This document shows positions 1 to 13,483 of a DNA stretch of 64,000 bases, in pieces. The stretch spans positions 27,079,062 through 27,143,061 of the forward strand of contig NC_021678.1 of NCBI RefSeq assembly GCF_000247815.1, written 5' to 3'. The notes under the pieces were generated by a model, which was not told where the DNA came from, did not search any database, and worked only from the letters and a program-made list of their open reading frames with translations. The translations under genes and the position numbers were made by a program. The DNA comes from Ficedula albicollis (taxonomy: Eukaryota > Chordata > Aves > Passeriformes > Muscicapidae). Every line of letters starts with the position of its first letter. Within the stretch, counting starts at the first letter, position 1.

Positions 1-3000
1 GCTGATCTGTTTTAATCCTAGGGTTCACTCTGTCTTACATGGTTTAGTGTATGAAAACTGCAGCAGGAAAGGTGTGTTTAAATCAAGTGTTAGAGTTTTT
101 TTTTTTAAATATATTTGATGTTAGTAGCTCGTCACTCTTCCACTTGTTTGCACGTATTAAAGCAGTATGAGTTATTCAGGTTAAGGATATGCAGATTGAG
201 CTTGTTGTAAGAATTAAAATTGCAAAAACTTTTCTGAAACAGAAAATGATAGTATTGCAGGAATCCTAAATTTACTTAGGACTTCTATATGATGATTGAT
301 GGTTCACTTACATATGCAGTATTCTGCGTAGTGCTGCAAACAGCATATTACTAGAATACAGTACTTTTAACACTTATCCTGTCAAAAAATTGTGTCTGTT
401 GGAAGTTTAGAATAACTATTTATAGTGATGGGCGTGAAAATGCCAGGTTAAATAATATCATGTGAAAGCATGCAAATAATCTTGAAACCCCACTACCTGT
501 GAACACTAAGCTAGTGTATAGTTTATCTATACTTCAAGTACAGATATATATGGATTTTAATTATCTATGCGATATTGCAGATAATGTTGGTTTAGTACAT
601 CAAAAAATATGGCAAAACTACTTCAGGATTTGCTGTTCTATTTAGACCTGTGTTTTCAGTATTTCCATCCTAATAGGAATTAGCATTAAATCAGAAATTG
701 AAGAGTTGTTTCATGACAGTTTGAATGGTCAGAACAATCCATTGGTCTGATATGTTGTCTTGATGGGGAGGAAAAGTGTGTTTATTACTTTTATGAAGAA
801 ATGCCTGACTGGCAGCCAAAACAACCAGGGCCCGATATTTGTTTGTAGCCGAGGTGCAGCAGTGATCTTGGAGAATCAGACTTCTCTCTTTTCCTTTTCC
901 TTTCTCTTGCCTGTGCCCCAGCCATCGAAATCTTGGCAAATAGGGGATTTTGCTTTTTCTTTGTTATAAGACTTCTGTCCTGTGACTGCCAGTAGTGGTA
1001 GTCTGTGTAACTGTAGCATGTGAGCTGTCCAGTCTCCTATATAATAGGATTTCTGACTGTTGTAAATTTTTTTGATGCTGAAAGTCATAATCTGTTTTGT
1101 AATGCACAGCATTAATCATGGTTATTGAAAATTGTCCTGGGAAGAAATACTCCTGTTGTGTCAAAATGTTTAGAGCAAAAAAAATGCTCTATTTTACTAT
1201 TTCTTATATGTTGCATAGATTTTTCTTTTTTTAAAACTGAAGAAATCTATTCAGTGTGTCAGAACTTAAAGCTTATATTGCACAGTAGTGAAGGTTGTAG
1301 TAAATCTGTAGATAATTAGCTAAAGCTCTGTGTGCAGTGCAACTGCAAGTGCTGAGTAAAGTGCATTGTGCCATGGAAGGGTTCAGAGCTCTTAGCTTCA
1401 GTCTTATTCTTTTGTGTAATCTAGCATCATTCCATCCTCTTTAAAAAAAGCAACCTTATAATCTCTCTCAATACTTCTCTCTCAACTCAACACCCCCACA
1501 ATCAACCTGCAGCTGTCCAAGGCAAGGAAATAATTGAGTGATCATTATTCTCTTCATTAGATGAGAAGTTATTTTTCTGAAATTGTGGTAGTAGAGTTTT
1601 GTGCTCTGTTATATTCCCCTTCCCCCTCTGCTGCAGAAAAGCAGAACTGTGCATTTCTTTTAGTTCCAAGGGATAACTGCACAGCCAGGAGTCTTGCAGA
1701 TTGCTGCAAACACCAGCTCCTGTTTAGAAGTGTGTGGTTACACGGAGTCACTGTGTGTAGCAGAGAGAAAATGACTTCACTAGCAAACTATATGTCTCCT
1801 GGAGGCATCAGGTGGCTTAATATGTAAACAAAAGTCCACTGCAGTCAAAAATAGATCTTTATAAAAAGAAATAGTGCAAAATAGTGACCTCCTAAACAAG
1901 GAAGTGAAGGGCTAACAGAGAATTCATCTGTGTAGTCCTGCAAAATGCTGATCATAGCAGAATATGAAGGATTTGCCATTAAAACTCATTTTACTTTTGC
2001 TTCTGATGTAGCACTTAGAGTACATGACTTTTAAAAATAGTTCATGTAAAGAAATGATTGTACAATCAAAGGGTCTAAAGCCAAGAATGTATAATATGCA
2101 TAATTTGGAGTGATTTGCACAATTTCTTATTGAGGGGATGTATGGGTTAAATGAAGCCTCAGCTCAAATGTTCTTGTTAATATATCTGTGGCAATTACTT
2201 TTCTAGTAGTTCTTCAAATCTAATGGTTATTGTTCAGTACTTACAAAACCAAAAATATTACTTATTAAAGAGAATTTTATAATACTGGCAGTTGCATAAG
2301 CTTTATTGAATTTAAAATTCTAGATTTCATGGAAAGGGAAATTCATATTAGTAAATAGCATAAATGAAGATATGTGGGAGCTTGTTTTTGTGCAGCAGGT
2401 TTTGTTTTGGAAGTCTGTCCAGGTCTTTTGAACTCTCTCACAGTGTGCAGCTGATCACAGATTTCAGGTATTCATATTTGTTTTTCACGGTGGGCTACAT
2501 ATTTGCTATTTGGAATACTGAAAAAAATGTTTGGCAGCTTTTCTTGTAGCATATTGTGTGTGGCAGGCCTAGCTAGGAGGGAACAAAAGTTTAAATATTA
2601 TACCTATGAGTTGCAATTCAGAATTTAAATACAAGAAGATGGATTTTTTTTCCCCTGTGATTTCATCTGTAAATTTATTTTCTGTGTTTTAGTTCATCGT
2701 TAGGGACATTCTTACAGTAGTAATTTCTATTTTCTCTTCCCCATAAGAAGTCTTCAGATAAATGTTGGTAGTTGTTTCTTGCATTTAGACTGTATCCTGT
2801 CTTGTCTTTTAAAACTTCTCTTTGCAGTGCAGCTCTTTGGAGAAGCCCTAAGTCATACCCAGATATCGAGGTTTCAGTTACATGCTTTCACTGTAATATC
2901 ATGTTTTCTTCTTCTAAACCGAGATGCTGTTTATTGAACCAATTAGCTGCTGGGTGCAAGCCAGAACTTTCTCCTGAAATCAGAATTAATGAACAAACAA

Positions 3001-5882
3001 ATTCCCCTGGAAGGATTGCTGTTCTCACCGGGCAGTGACAGTTAGCACATGACAAGGGCACGGTTCGTGTCCTGTCGCCTCGGTGCCCGTGTGTGTCTGG
3101 GTCTGTGCTGTGCTCTGCCAAAATCCGTGGGGTAAACTTCTGACTATGGAGCACAACGTTCACATCACATATTTGGTGGTATGTCTGTCTTGGGCTGTTT
3201 TTGAAACCATTCCAGCTCTTCTGTAGTCAGCAGATGGGATGCATACGCCTTCATTAACAAGCAGTTAACTCTGCTGGTAGGACTGAATTTTCATCACGCT
3301 CCGGGTCTCTGACTTGGCTCTTCCTGCATTCCAGCTCCCACTGTTTGTTCTGCTGTCTCTAAGAAGAAATCGACAGGAGCGTTACATGCTCCTGCCCTCC
3401 TGTGGTAATGAAAACCCAAATGTTTTTCTCAAAATCAGGTTGTGTAAAAATAAAAGAGAGAGAGGAGAACAAGGAACTAGTTTTTCTCTTCTGGATCAGC
3501 TGCTCACATCTCAAGATGTGCATTTGCCTTTGCTGAAGTGTTCTGCTTCAGAAGCCTTGAGAAAATCATACTTACTCCTGAATTTGTTGTTGTAGTATCA
3601 AAAAGACCTTGTAGCCTTTTATAGTATTGAGTAAACTTTCTTGCTTTCATATGTGATGTGCACTATCCCTTTTGCATTAGAGAAGTTAAGGCACAAATTA
3701 CAGGGGAGATTCTTACCAGCAGCGGTGGCAGTGGGATAGCTCTGCCTTCCCTCCTGTGAGCCAGTGGGAGCTGAAACCAGTCCTAGGATGTGGCTTGGAG
3801 ACACCAAGCTCACCATGTTGAGGAACAGAGGTGGATCCCAACCCCAAACTCCTTACTCCTCCCAGCCAAGTGGAAAGGGGAGCAAGGCAATGGGCATGGA
3901 GCCATGGCTGCAGTGAGATCTTTGTTGGCTGTGGGGACCATGGAGAGTAGCATGTTGCATTTTTGAACATACAGTGTGGAAACAAGTAGTCATGTAGCTT
4001 GAAAGGATCCTGAAATGGTTGTAGTCTTTATGTGACCTCTAATTTCTTAATGATCTTCTGTATTAATAATACTAAAAGAAAGGTGCACTCCACTTCAAAG
4101 CTTGTGGTGTATATAAACTATGGACATACACCCTCAGTCTCTGTAGGCAAATCTTTGTGGTGTTCCCAGCCTGTAAAGTCTTGGAATGAGAAATCTGTGT
4201 TTGTCACAGATTTCAGTCCTGTGATGTTCAGTGTCTACTGAAACTGGTTTGTTTTGTTTTTTTTCACTTAAACCTGCTTTATGTTAGCAGGGAGACTTTC
4301 ACAGTTTGCAGGCTGTTGGTTCATTGGGCCAGCTTTCTGACTGTCTTTCAGAAGCATTTAATATAAACTGATCAGTTGTACGTATACCATGGTAATCTAA
4401 AAGTATGCTTGAGAGATGCTTCTACTGATTTTTCTCATTGCTTTGTACTTTTACAACGATTTTTGTTCCTTCTTCGTCTTTGAAGCTACATAATTAATAG
4501 TTGAAATACCTTCCAACAAAAAGAAATGGTCTAGAATAAATTTTTTAATCTTGGCTGTAAATGTCTTATTTTGTGACGCAGAAACAAGTTAATGCAAGGC
4601 AAAAGGGTGTACAGAGCATGAAAGCTGCTGATTGCTACTGCTTGTCTGTATTCCCTTAACCTGAGGTAATGTGAGGTATCCTGCCTCCATTCATCTTAAT
4701 GCACACACTTAGGTATGTGTGCATGCCTCAACTTTTTCCAAGTAACTGGTATGCTTCCATCATTGAATTACTCTGTTTGTGAGTCTAGAGGTATAAAGTT
4801 TTCTAATAAAAGTAGGTGGAGAAAGCATGGAAAGTTTGTATGTGACTTGCACTTTTAAATTGCTGTTTCTAAATAGAAATTAATAATGATTTGAATTTTC
4901 TCATGCACTTTTCCAGTGATAGAGCAGTGACTTGTATGTCATGTGAGCAAAAAGAGCAAAAAGTTCTGCTCAGGTTGTATGTAGCTGTAAAAGCTCATGG
5001 ACTGAATTTCAAGTTGTAAAATTACTGCTGAGACTCTTTAAATCCCTTCTAAAAGTAAGTTTTCTTTCCTGTTCAAGCAAATTTCTCAAATAGTGGAGGG
5101 TGAGGTGGGCAACAGCTTTGGATATCTTAGTTATGATTTTTATGTAATTTCAGTGTTGTATAGCCTGGCTTATAACTTGGAACTAAGGAACAGGTTAGCA
5201 AGTTTTCTTTTGTGGGATTTCACTTTGGTGGATCTTCCATAAGTACTTCAGGTGTGTCTATATATTCATCTACTACAAATGTGCTGCTCTTATGTTACCA
5301 AAAGTAAATGGGCAGAACCTGATTAATAGGATAGAATTAATTATGCTGAAAATAATATTTTCACCAGTTTTTGACCACTTTTCAGGTAGCTACTCCAAAA
5401 TAACATTTTTGTTGATGCATTATAGAGATGATTAGTCCAGAATCACAGCATTTAGGATTCATTTGGATTCTCATTTTCCTTGCTACCAAAACTCTTAATT
5501 ACCAGTTAGTGAGCACTGTAAGATCTCTTGTCAGTCAGATGTGGGAGGCTGATTGTATGGCCCTTTTTCTGACCTCCTGTGATCATGGGCACTTCTCATC
5601 CAAGGCTACTGTTTGTTTTTGATTATTAGTGTCATTATTAACGTGCAGCTTTTACCACTGCCTAGTGCTTCCAGCCAAATGTAAATAAAATATCCAGCTT
5701 GAACAGCAGTGACAAATGAAAGCTTAAACAAGTGATCACAGAGCAGAGTAATTAGCCAGTGCAAGGAAGTGGTTCTTTTAGTTCAAGACTTGCATTTCCC
5801 TTTAAGGGTCACTTCTCAGTATGAGGTGCTCTGATACGCTGATGTGGTTATTATTCCATTATAATGATATATGCACAGGTGT

Positions 5883-5900
5883 GTGTATATATATATACAC
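5883..5900. repeat. Perfect 18-bp TA-rich palindrome in a TA/CA microsatellite
   Basis: The bases read GTGTATATATATATACAC, identical to their own reverse complement, inside a longer TG/TA/CA simple repeat running to about 5920. This is ordinary microsatellite DNA that can extrude a cruciform; no regulatory role is implied. Confidence 0.8.
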
Positions 5901-7965
5901 ATACACATATATACATATAAAGGTGGGGAGGAGAATTACTTTACATTTTGAAGTTTACCAAACTCACTTGTGGATCACTTACAACTTTATTGACAGCTAG
6001 TGGTGCTTGAATTAAGTAATGTGGCTTTTATGCAAACCTCCTAATATTTGAAACAGTATCTAGAAATAATAAATAACAAATTGGGAACTCCTGATGATAA
6101 TACAGACAAGGAAGAAATTTTAACTGAAACAGATGGTATTTTTTCAGCCTAATTTGGATTTGCTGTGTTATCTCCCTTTTTTGTTTAATGTTCAGTCTTT
6201 TGTATCTCTGTTAGAAACTTCATTTATTGTATATGCATCCATGACTAATATGTTGGAGCATGCAGGGCAGCATGGCTTGGAAACAGTCCAAAGGCCAGGA
6301 CTGCCTTGCAGAGCAATGATTTGCTTCCCTTTTCTAAGGGACAGGTGGAAGGGCTATTTGGGCAATAAATACTTTGACACTGAATTTTTTCTTAGATAGC
6401 ACTTTGTAGTGCTGTCTAGACATAATGGTAGCATGGCTAAAGGAGGGAGGGCATAGACAATTTTCTAGCAGATTCCTACAGTTGTGATGTGTTTATAAGT
6501 ATGAGAAGAAGCGGACCCATAGAAGGATCCCTTGAAGATACCACATTCTTCTGGAGAGCTCCTGAATCAAAATAATAATTTATTGATAAATGCTAGACGT
6601 AGGAACGAGATGGTACCCTGTAAGATCATGCTGTAATGCAGCCCACAGTGATGAGTCTGAGTGTTGGCAGGGATCATCTGCTCTGGATTTAGTGGTAATG
6701 TTATTTGCTCTGTAAAATAAGCTAAAAGTTGGTTGTGAGAAAAATGAGCAGTGAAATGGTATCATCTGCACAGATCTGACATGAGGAATTTAGGGGTTAG
6801 AGGACAGCACACAGTGTGTCAAAAAAAGAGGCTGTGGTTAAAACCTCTTTCTCTCAGTCATGTTTTCAACTGCTAGTCTTCACAAGCATAGATCAAATTC
6901 AGCTTTGGAAAGCAACAATAATTTAAAATTAAAATTTCCTTCTTTGCATCATGTCTGAATTTGATCCCCATAGGATGTTGATCTAATATAAAGTGATTTT
7001 ATGTGTATATTCGTTTTTTAAAAATTGATAATTCATGTTTATAGCATTTAAGCTTGCTTTAATACTAAGCCAGTACTGACAGTTGTCAGACTAGTTATGC
7101 TACTCTGTAAGAATTACAGAAGCTTTTGGTTTGGTAGGAATTCGTGCAGTGCACATAGTGATACTCAGCTCTTCAGATTGCAACTTCTCCACCTCCTGTG
7201 TGAAGAATTACTGTCAGAATGTAAGAAGTGGAGGAAGGAGGAATTGTGCGGGAGAGAAGCTGCCCCTGTTTGCACAACCTTATGTCCAAGAATCACAGGA
7301 GCTGGGGGCTGATGGGGAGGAGGTTTTCTTCAGACATGTGCTGATCCTTTATCCCCAGATAGGAATAAAAGACTGGATGTAGCTGGGCTGTTTCTTGCCT
7401 TGCAGCAAAGGGAGGGATGGAGCAAGGCTTGTGATGGGATGGAGGAATAGCTCTGGCAGGTTGTGCCTTGCTGGGAGGGTGGCACTGGCCATGCTCTGTT
7501 GCAGGGGTCACAGCAGTTCAGGTCCTGCTCCATACATCCTACTTAGCCAGGTCTGATGTCCTGCCTGTCTGTCTGCTACTGCTCTATGGTTATTGCTGTA
7601 CATTGTCAGAGTTCCTTGCAGCGTGTACCCAGTACTCCTGTCTCACTTCAGGTATGTGCTGATGGTTTTCATCTCTCTTTTACCCTTTCTGGTGTTTGCT
7701 CTCTTGTTCTCATCTTGTATGTTTTCCTTGGAAGAAATTCTTGTGATTTCTTTTCTTCTTTCCTCACTGTTTTGAGAATGATTGAGTAAAAAAGGAACAA
7801 GCAGGTAGCAAGTATTAGTTAAAATTAATCAACTTGTTAAACTAATTTTTATTTATTTGTGTTTCAGTTACAGTGTTTACAGTATTTCAATTTCTTCTTA
7901 TTCTTTCTGTTTAGGACCTCTGTTCTCACGTCCTCAGATATTTTCCTAGTATTCTCATACTGTTC

Positions 7966-7982
7966 ATATATATATATATATA
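7966..7982. repeat. (TA)n microsatellite
   Basis: Uninterrupted AT dinucleotide run of about 17 bases in the upstream region. Likely length-polymorphic. Confidence 0.8.
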
Positions 7983-9820
7983 GTACCCTCTTTTTCGAAC
8001 ATACTGTTCTGGAGCATATTGTCATACTAAAATTTGTTCAGTCCTTCAAGTCAATTTGTAAGGCTGCGTATTTTTTCTGAGTGCTTTCTGCATATGTCTA
8101 ATACTTTTTGGATTACACTTCGTTTGAAAAGGACTCACTGTCTTTTAATCTGAATTGGTTCAATCTGTACAACTCATGTGAATGTCACTTAGGTGGTTGA
8201 AATACCCCTGTCCTGCCCTGTGCCTTAGTGCAAAAATTAAGGCTCCATCACTTTGTTGAGCTGTTTGCTGGAGGTTGAGTCAGGGTCACTCTGCAAGGAG
8301 CTCAGAGCATCCTCACATCTGTGCAGGTCAGAGAGGAGCAGATGTGGGCAACCCCAGTGCAGGAAATCACCTGTTCTCAGCTTGCAAAGTTTAGTGCAAT
8401 CCTCTGGTCCATTTATTCAATGGGAAGAGATTCTGCAAGGCACAAATATCTGGAGACCAGCAGGCCTGGTGAGACGCTGTTGTACCTGAGCTGCTGTAAA
8501 GGTTGCATTTAAAAATGTTCACAAACAGACAATTTCTTGCTGAATTATGTAGACATTTATGACATCTGTTTTCTGTCTGGAACAAAGGGCAGTAAGGTGC
8601 AAAAATGTTACTCAGTATAAATAGGCATATAGTACAATTTTGATTTTAATTTTTTTAGAATAATGATATGGACTTTAGTGTAGCTCTAAGCCAGTCTGCT
8701 TATTCATCAGTTTTTTCAGATTTCGATTATCTTTTTTAATTTTTTTGGAAAGTGGTGAGGTAAAAGTTATTTTTGCAATATTTATACAATGTTGTTTTAT
8801 TCAGATTGCATCTAAATTTTTTCCATGGCATTTTTCAGGTTAGCACTGCTGCTTTTTCTACCTTTGCAATACACAAGCCTTTCAAGTGTGCTGAATCTAT
8901 CACTGAGCTGATTTTTGACAAGCAGAAATCATGTTTTTCACTGTTTCTAGGAAAAATGTAATTGAAGACCTTTTGTGGGGTTTTTTTTGTTTTCAGAAGA
9001 AAAGAGAAGGATGCCTCATCTGAACAGATTTTGAAGAATCTGCTTGGAAGGGATCATAGTGGTTTTCTTTTTAATTTTTTTTTTTGAAAGAAAACATCTT
9101 GTTCCTGTGAAGGGACCCAATTTATCATGTGTTTTCCAGAATTGTTAGTATATGTGAAATAATCTTTTAATCAAGCTCAAAGTTATGAGCAGAATATTAT
9201 TCAGTGCTGGGGCTGAGGGTGTTTTGTGCATCAGGCTCCATGGCAGTGGGGGTGAGGATGAGGAGTGTTCATGCTAGGTCTGGACAACATTTCAAGGTTC
9301 TTCACAGGAAGGTGAACAGAGCTTTTTTTCTCATCCTTGTGTGTTTCATTTTTATCTGCTATCCTGGGAAAGAAATCTCTGGGATCATCTTGGGAATCTG
9401 TAAGAATGTGGATGAACTTGCAATGAATTCAAATGCTGTCATTTTTGGGTTTTTTTTGTAATGCTAATGCATTCAATGTTGAGTGGGGAAGAAAACATGT
9501 AAAAAGCTAAATAAAAATACTCTTAAGAAGTTATGAAAATTATTTTTTCAGTATAAAGCAATCAGAATTAGGTAGGTGTGAATGAGATGGCTTCCAGTGC
9601 TGTAGGTGACCATACTTGTTAGAGTAATACCTCTCCAGTCACTACATACTTTTGCCATCTCCAAGACCCCTTTTCCATAGTGTGTAGGAGCAGGAGTGGT
9701 GCCTGTTGACTATTTTCTCAGTATTTTTATGTCTGTGATACTCTCTTATGTAGAATTTCTTACCAGCTGCTTCTTGCCCATCACTTCTGCCTGGCAGCCT
9801 CCCGTCCTTGTTCTTGCTCC

Positions 9821-9849
9821 AGCTCCTGCCTGTGCTCCAGGCAGGAGCT
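9821..9849. repeat. Perfect 12-bp stem, 5-nt loop inverted repeat
   Basis: The arm AGCTCCTGCCTG (9821-9832) is followed by the loop TGCTC and the exact reverse complement CAGGCAGGAGCT (9838-9849). The stem is GC-rich within an AT-rich region. It is too short for a typical microRNA precursor and pairing does not continue at the next base on either side. No function is assigned. Confidence 0.8.
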
Positions 9850-10684
9850 TTTTCCTCTATGTGGCAGCTGTGACCCAGGGGAAGGTGGGGATGACATCAG
9901 GAGGGTGTCTCAGCTGAAAGGAAAGGATGTTTGGCGCCTCTGGGTTTGACTTGCTCTGTGAAAATGCCTTGTATCAGAAGATGTTGTTGTTGAGGAGGTG
10001 AAGCAGGCTCAGGCTGTACAAAATACTCAGAGCTTTGTTGCCACAGGAACTCCTGGTTGTTTTCTTATTAGACTTTGAGTGGCCAGGAGTGAAGATGTGG
10101 TGGAATTCACTGTGGCACCAGATATTATAATAGATTTGAAGCCCCTAATCTAAAGTAAAAATGCTATAGTTATGAAATCAGTGTTAAGATTACCTTCAGC
10201 TTGGGGAAAGCATTGTGATTCTGCCAGCTGAACCAAGAAAATTATCTTACCTTTTCCCTCTATTCTTATGTTCCTTCAAGGCCTCTCTCTCCAGCCCCAA
10301 AACAATCCAAAAAACCCTGAGGCAGATGCTGATAAATATCAGCTTGAAGGAGTGAAGTCTTATACAGATCAACCTGATTGAAGAAGCCTTTGCTACGAGC
10401 ACTGGCTGTATGCAGGGCTACCTGAATCACCTATGGGATGCATCTATTTGTTTCAATAATACTTCACTGCTTTATGTCACTGTGTTGAATTCTGTTTTGC
10501 TCAATGGGAAAGCAGTTGAAACCTTTGAAAGAAGCTTGGGAGCGATTTTGTCCTTCATCACCTCCTCAGGGTGTATAATGAGTCTACATTTCCATGGTGC
10601 CGTTAATTTGAGAAGTTCCCCAAGGTATTTCTGAGTTGCTTTGGCTTCTTCAGTGTTCTAAGCAGTGGTGCAGGAACATGGAAT

Positions 10685-10718
10685 CCATTGGAATGTGGTG
10701 CCCATTGGAATGTGGTAA
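10685..10718. repeat. 17-bp direct tandem duplication
   Basis: CCATTGGAATGTGGTGC (10685-10701) is repeated at once as 10702-10718, with only the last two bases changed. This is a small local duplication in noncoding DNA. Confidence 0.75.
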
Positions 10719-11152
10719 TCTGCTTAACCATGTGCAGTAATGCAGCGTAAGAGGGTAAGGACAGGGAGGGAATAATGCAAAATCTACTTGAAACTGAGTG
10801 GGCAGAATGCAATTAAGCTCAGAAATGTAGCAGTTAAAAATGAGACTCCAGCTGGAGTGGGCACACATAATACAGAAAAATACCATTTCTCTTTGACGGT
10901 TTCTGGTTCTTGCGTCTGAGTATGTGGATGGCAGAAGTAGTTGGTCACATCATGTTTAGGCAAATGATTGCTGGAGAAAAGAGATGAGAGTATTTTAACT
11001 TATATCTGGTTAGCTGAAACACAGCAATTTCTTTGTCCTTGTTTTATATATATATATATGTTAACCTGGCCTGAATCAGTTTGCTTTCACCAGGTAAGAT
11101 GCATTTATACGAAAGAGTTGAATTACAAAAGCAAACACAAAAAAAACTCGCT

Positions 11153-11606
11153 CGAAACAACACGGCTGAAGCTGAAAGAACACGGCTGAAGCAGTAATGG
11201 GGGAAGATGGGTAGAATTTTTTGACTTTTCATTCAGAATAGTCTACGTTTGTTTTGATTTCCTGTACTGTTTAAATATATAATGTAAACTTTTGGAAAAA
11301 TAGACTGTCATAAAGAAACAACTCTAGCTGATCATTGGATGGTTTTAAAAAAATTAATTTAATTTAGTTGTAATGAAGCAGAAATGTACCGAAACAACAC
11401 GGCTGAAGCAGTAATAGGGGAAGATGTGTAGAATTTTTTGACTTTTCATTCAGAATAGTCTACGCTTGTTTTGATTTCCTGTAATGTTTAGATATATAAT
11501 GTAAACTTTTGGAAAAATAGACTGTCATAAAGAAACAACTCTAGCTGATCATTGGATGGTTTTAAAAAAATTAATTTAATTTAGTTGTAATGAAGCAGAA
11601 ATGTAC
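11153..11606. repeat. ~217-bp tandem duplication with nested 20-bp repeat
   Basis: Unit 1 (11153-11389, 237 bp) and unit 2 (11390-11606, 217 bp) both start CGAAACAACACGGCTGAAGC and end AGAAATGTAC. The 20-bp length difference is an extra internal copy of the ACACGGCTGAAGC segment in unit 1. The units differ at only a handful of bases (for example ACGTTTG against ACGCTTG, and TACTGTTTAAAT against TAATGTTTAGAT), so the duplication is recent. No coding potential is seen. Confidence 0.9.
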
Positions 11607-13443
11607 ACTTAGATTAGAGCAAATTTGCTGCTGATTGTGGTTGTTATCTTTTCTCTGGGAAGAATGCTGATCTGTTCAAGGAGCTGGTTATTTTCTAAGA
11701 ATTGGTCAGATCAAAAATATGTTAATGATTTTAAAGGTGAGGAGATGTGTAGTTGGAAACTTTTGGACAAAATACTTTTTTGGACTTTGACAGACACTTC
11801 TATATCCAAACTCACAAAGTTAGTTGAAAAGTAAATGTTACTGCAGATTTCCTTTTCAATACATTAGTTATATTTAAACTAGGTGTTCAATAAAACAAAT
11901 GTGTCCAGGCTTTTGTCATCTTAACTGAAGATCAAGAACTGCAAATAATTTTAGCTAAAAACAAAAAAATGGAAGAGAGGCCAGATATTGTTCAGTGCTG
12001 AGCTGCAATAATGTAGTTATTGTGGCTTTGTGTGCTAGAACATAGAAGGTAAAGAGTCATTGCTCCTTCTCATGTGCAGAATTGTGTTAAAAGCACATTT
12101 TATGTTGTTTTTTAGATAGGTGTCTTTTTTTTTTTTTAGCATAATATTCCAGTGCAAAAGGATCTTGAGACTTACAGTCACTAATTATGGTCAGAAAATT
12201 TAAGGGACTGAGAATCATCCAGCACTGAACTTTGTGAAATAGTCTTAATTACTACAGAAAAGCACGTTGAAGAAGGTGAACCAAACTTATTGTGTCAAAT
12301 TCAGAGATAAATAAACAGAGAACACTACAATAAAAAAAGATTTCTGGTAGATAATTCTGTGTTGCTGTTAGGGACCAGGGTGGGATGCTACCCTAGATAG
12401 TAATTGGGCAATTTTTTGTTTAGCTGTGATGGGGTTTTGTGTGTGCTTTGTCCCTATTTCTGTAGGATCAACATGACTTAATGTGTTGATAATACAGAAG
12501 ATTTGTAGATAATGTTACTGTGCTGTTGCTTTGTGTGTTTACTTTCTTACTTGCTGGTTATTCAAGTTTAGTCTCCTTTTTAGTAGGTTTTGTTTTGATA
12601 AATTGTTTTTATTGCTCAGAGGAAATGATGAATGAACAAAAAATATTTGATGCTGGTTTGTAGTTTGTATCATCACCTTTGGTGGGACCAGTGCCATTTT
12701 CTGTCAAATTTGTAACAAAACACTGTGTGGCAGGTTGCTTCCTTTGTTTATAGGAGCTGTTGAAGGATCTGAATAGTTGTGTCTGGGTGCTGTGTAGTGG
12801 TAATAGTGAAAGGTTGTTTTATATTATAAATTAAATTTTGGCTACAAGTGGGTAGTCTTATTCAAATGAGAGTATTGGGTGGGTTGGGAGCACTTGCTGT
12901 TGTAGAAGGTTGTATGCCACTGTAGATAGAGAAGTTTTATGGTCACATAAACAAGATCTGAAACTAGACTAATATATCCATTTAGAATGACCGTTTTAAT
13001 AGATATTAGACCCTGCACTAAATCCTGGAAATCTGTTTCATCTAGAAAGTCAGGATTTTCAAATTTCATGTATTATGCAGGATTACACAGCCTGCTGATA
13101 CAGTGAGTTACCATGGAAATGGAGACATGCAGCTCAAAAGGTACATGCTGGGGGGCCATACATGTAAAAGTACCTTTTACACATTAAAATAAGCTGCTGC
13201 ATGGAGTTAGCAGAATTCTTTGCTCTTGGAGTATATTTCTGCAAAAATGTGTAATGGTATTTTATAGCTTGGCTAAAAAATTAGTGGGTTTTTGTTCCTG
13301 CAAAGGAGAAGAAAAGAGAGTGCTTCGTAAAAATAATGTTGGAGTGCACAGAATGAATCACAGTATGTATATTTTTGTACTTGCTAGGTGAGTTCAAAGG
13401 CAGGGCACAAAAGATTATTTCTGCCTCCTAGGAACTTAAGGCG

Positions 13444-13483
13444 TAGGTGACTTTCTGTCTGCATAGGTGACTTTCTGTCTGCA
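13444..13483. repeat. 20-bp perfect tandem repeat, two copies
   Basis: TAGGTGACTTTCTGTCTGCA occurs twice head to tail (13444-13463 and 13464-13483) without mismatch. It lies in noncoding upstream sequence. Confidence 0.85.

Noticed and set aside
3020..3130. Mildly CpG-enriched patch as the SHOC2 exon 1 promoter
   Set aside because: Only about seven scattered CpGs, moderate GC content, and no clear donor or leader structure. Far weaker than a housekeeping promoter island.
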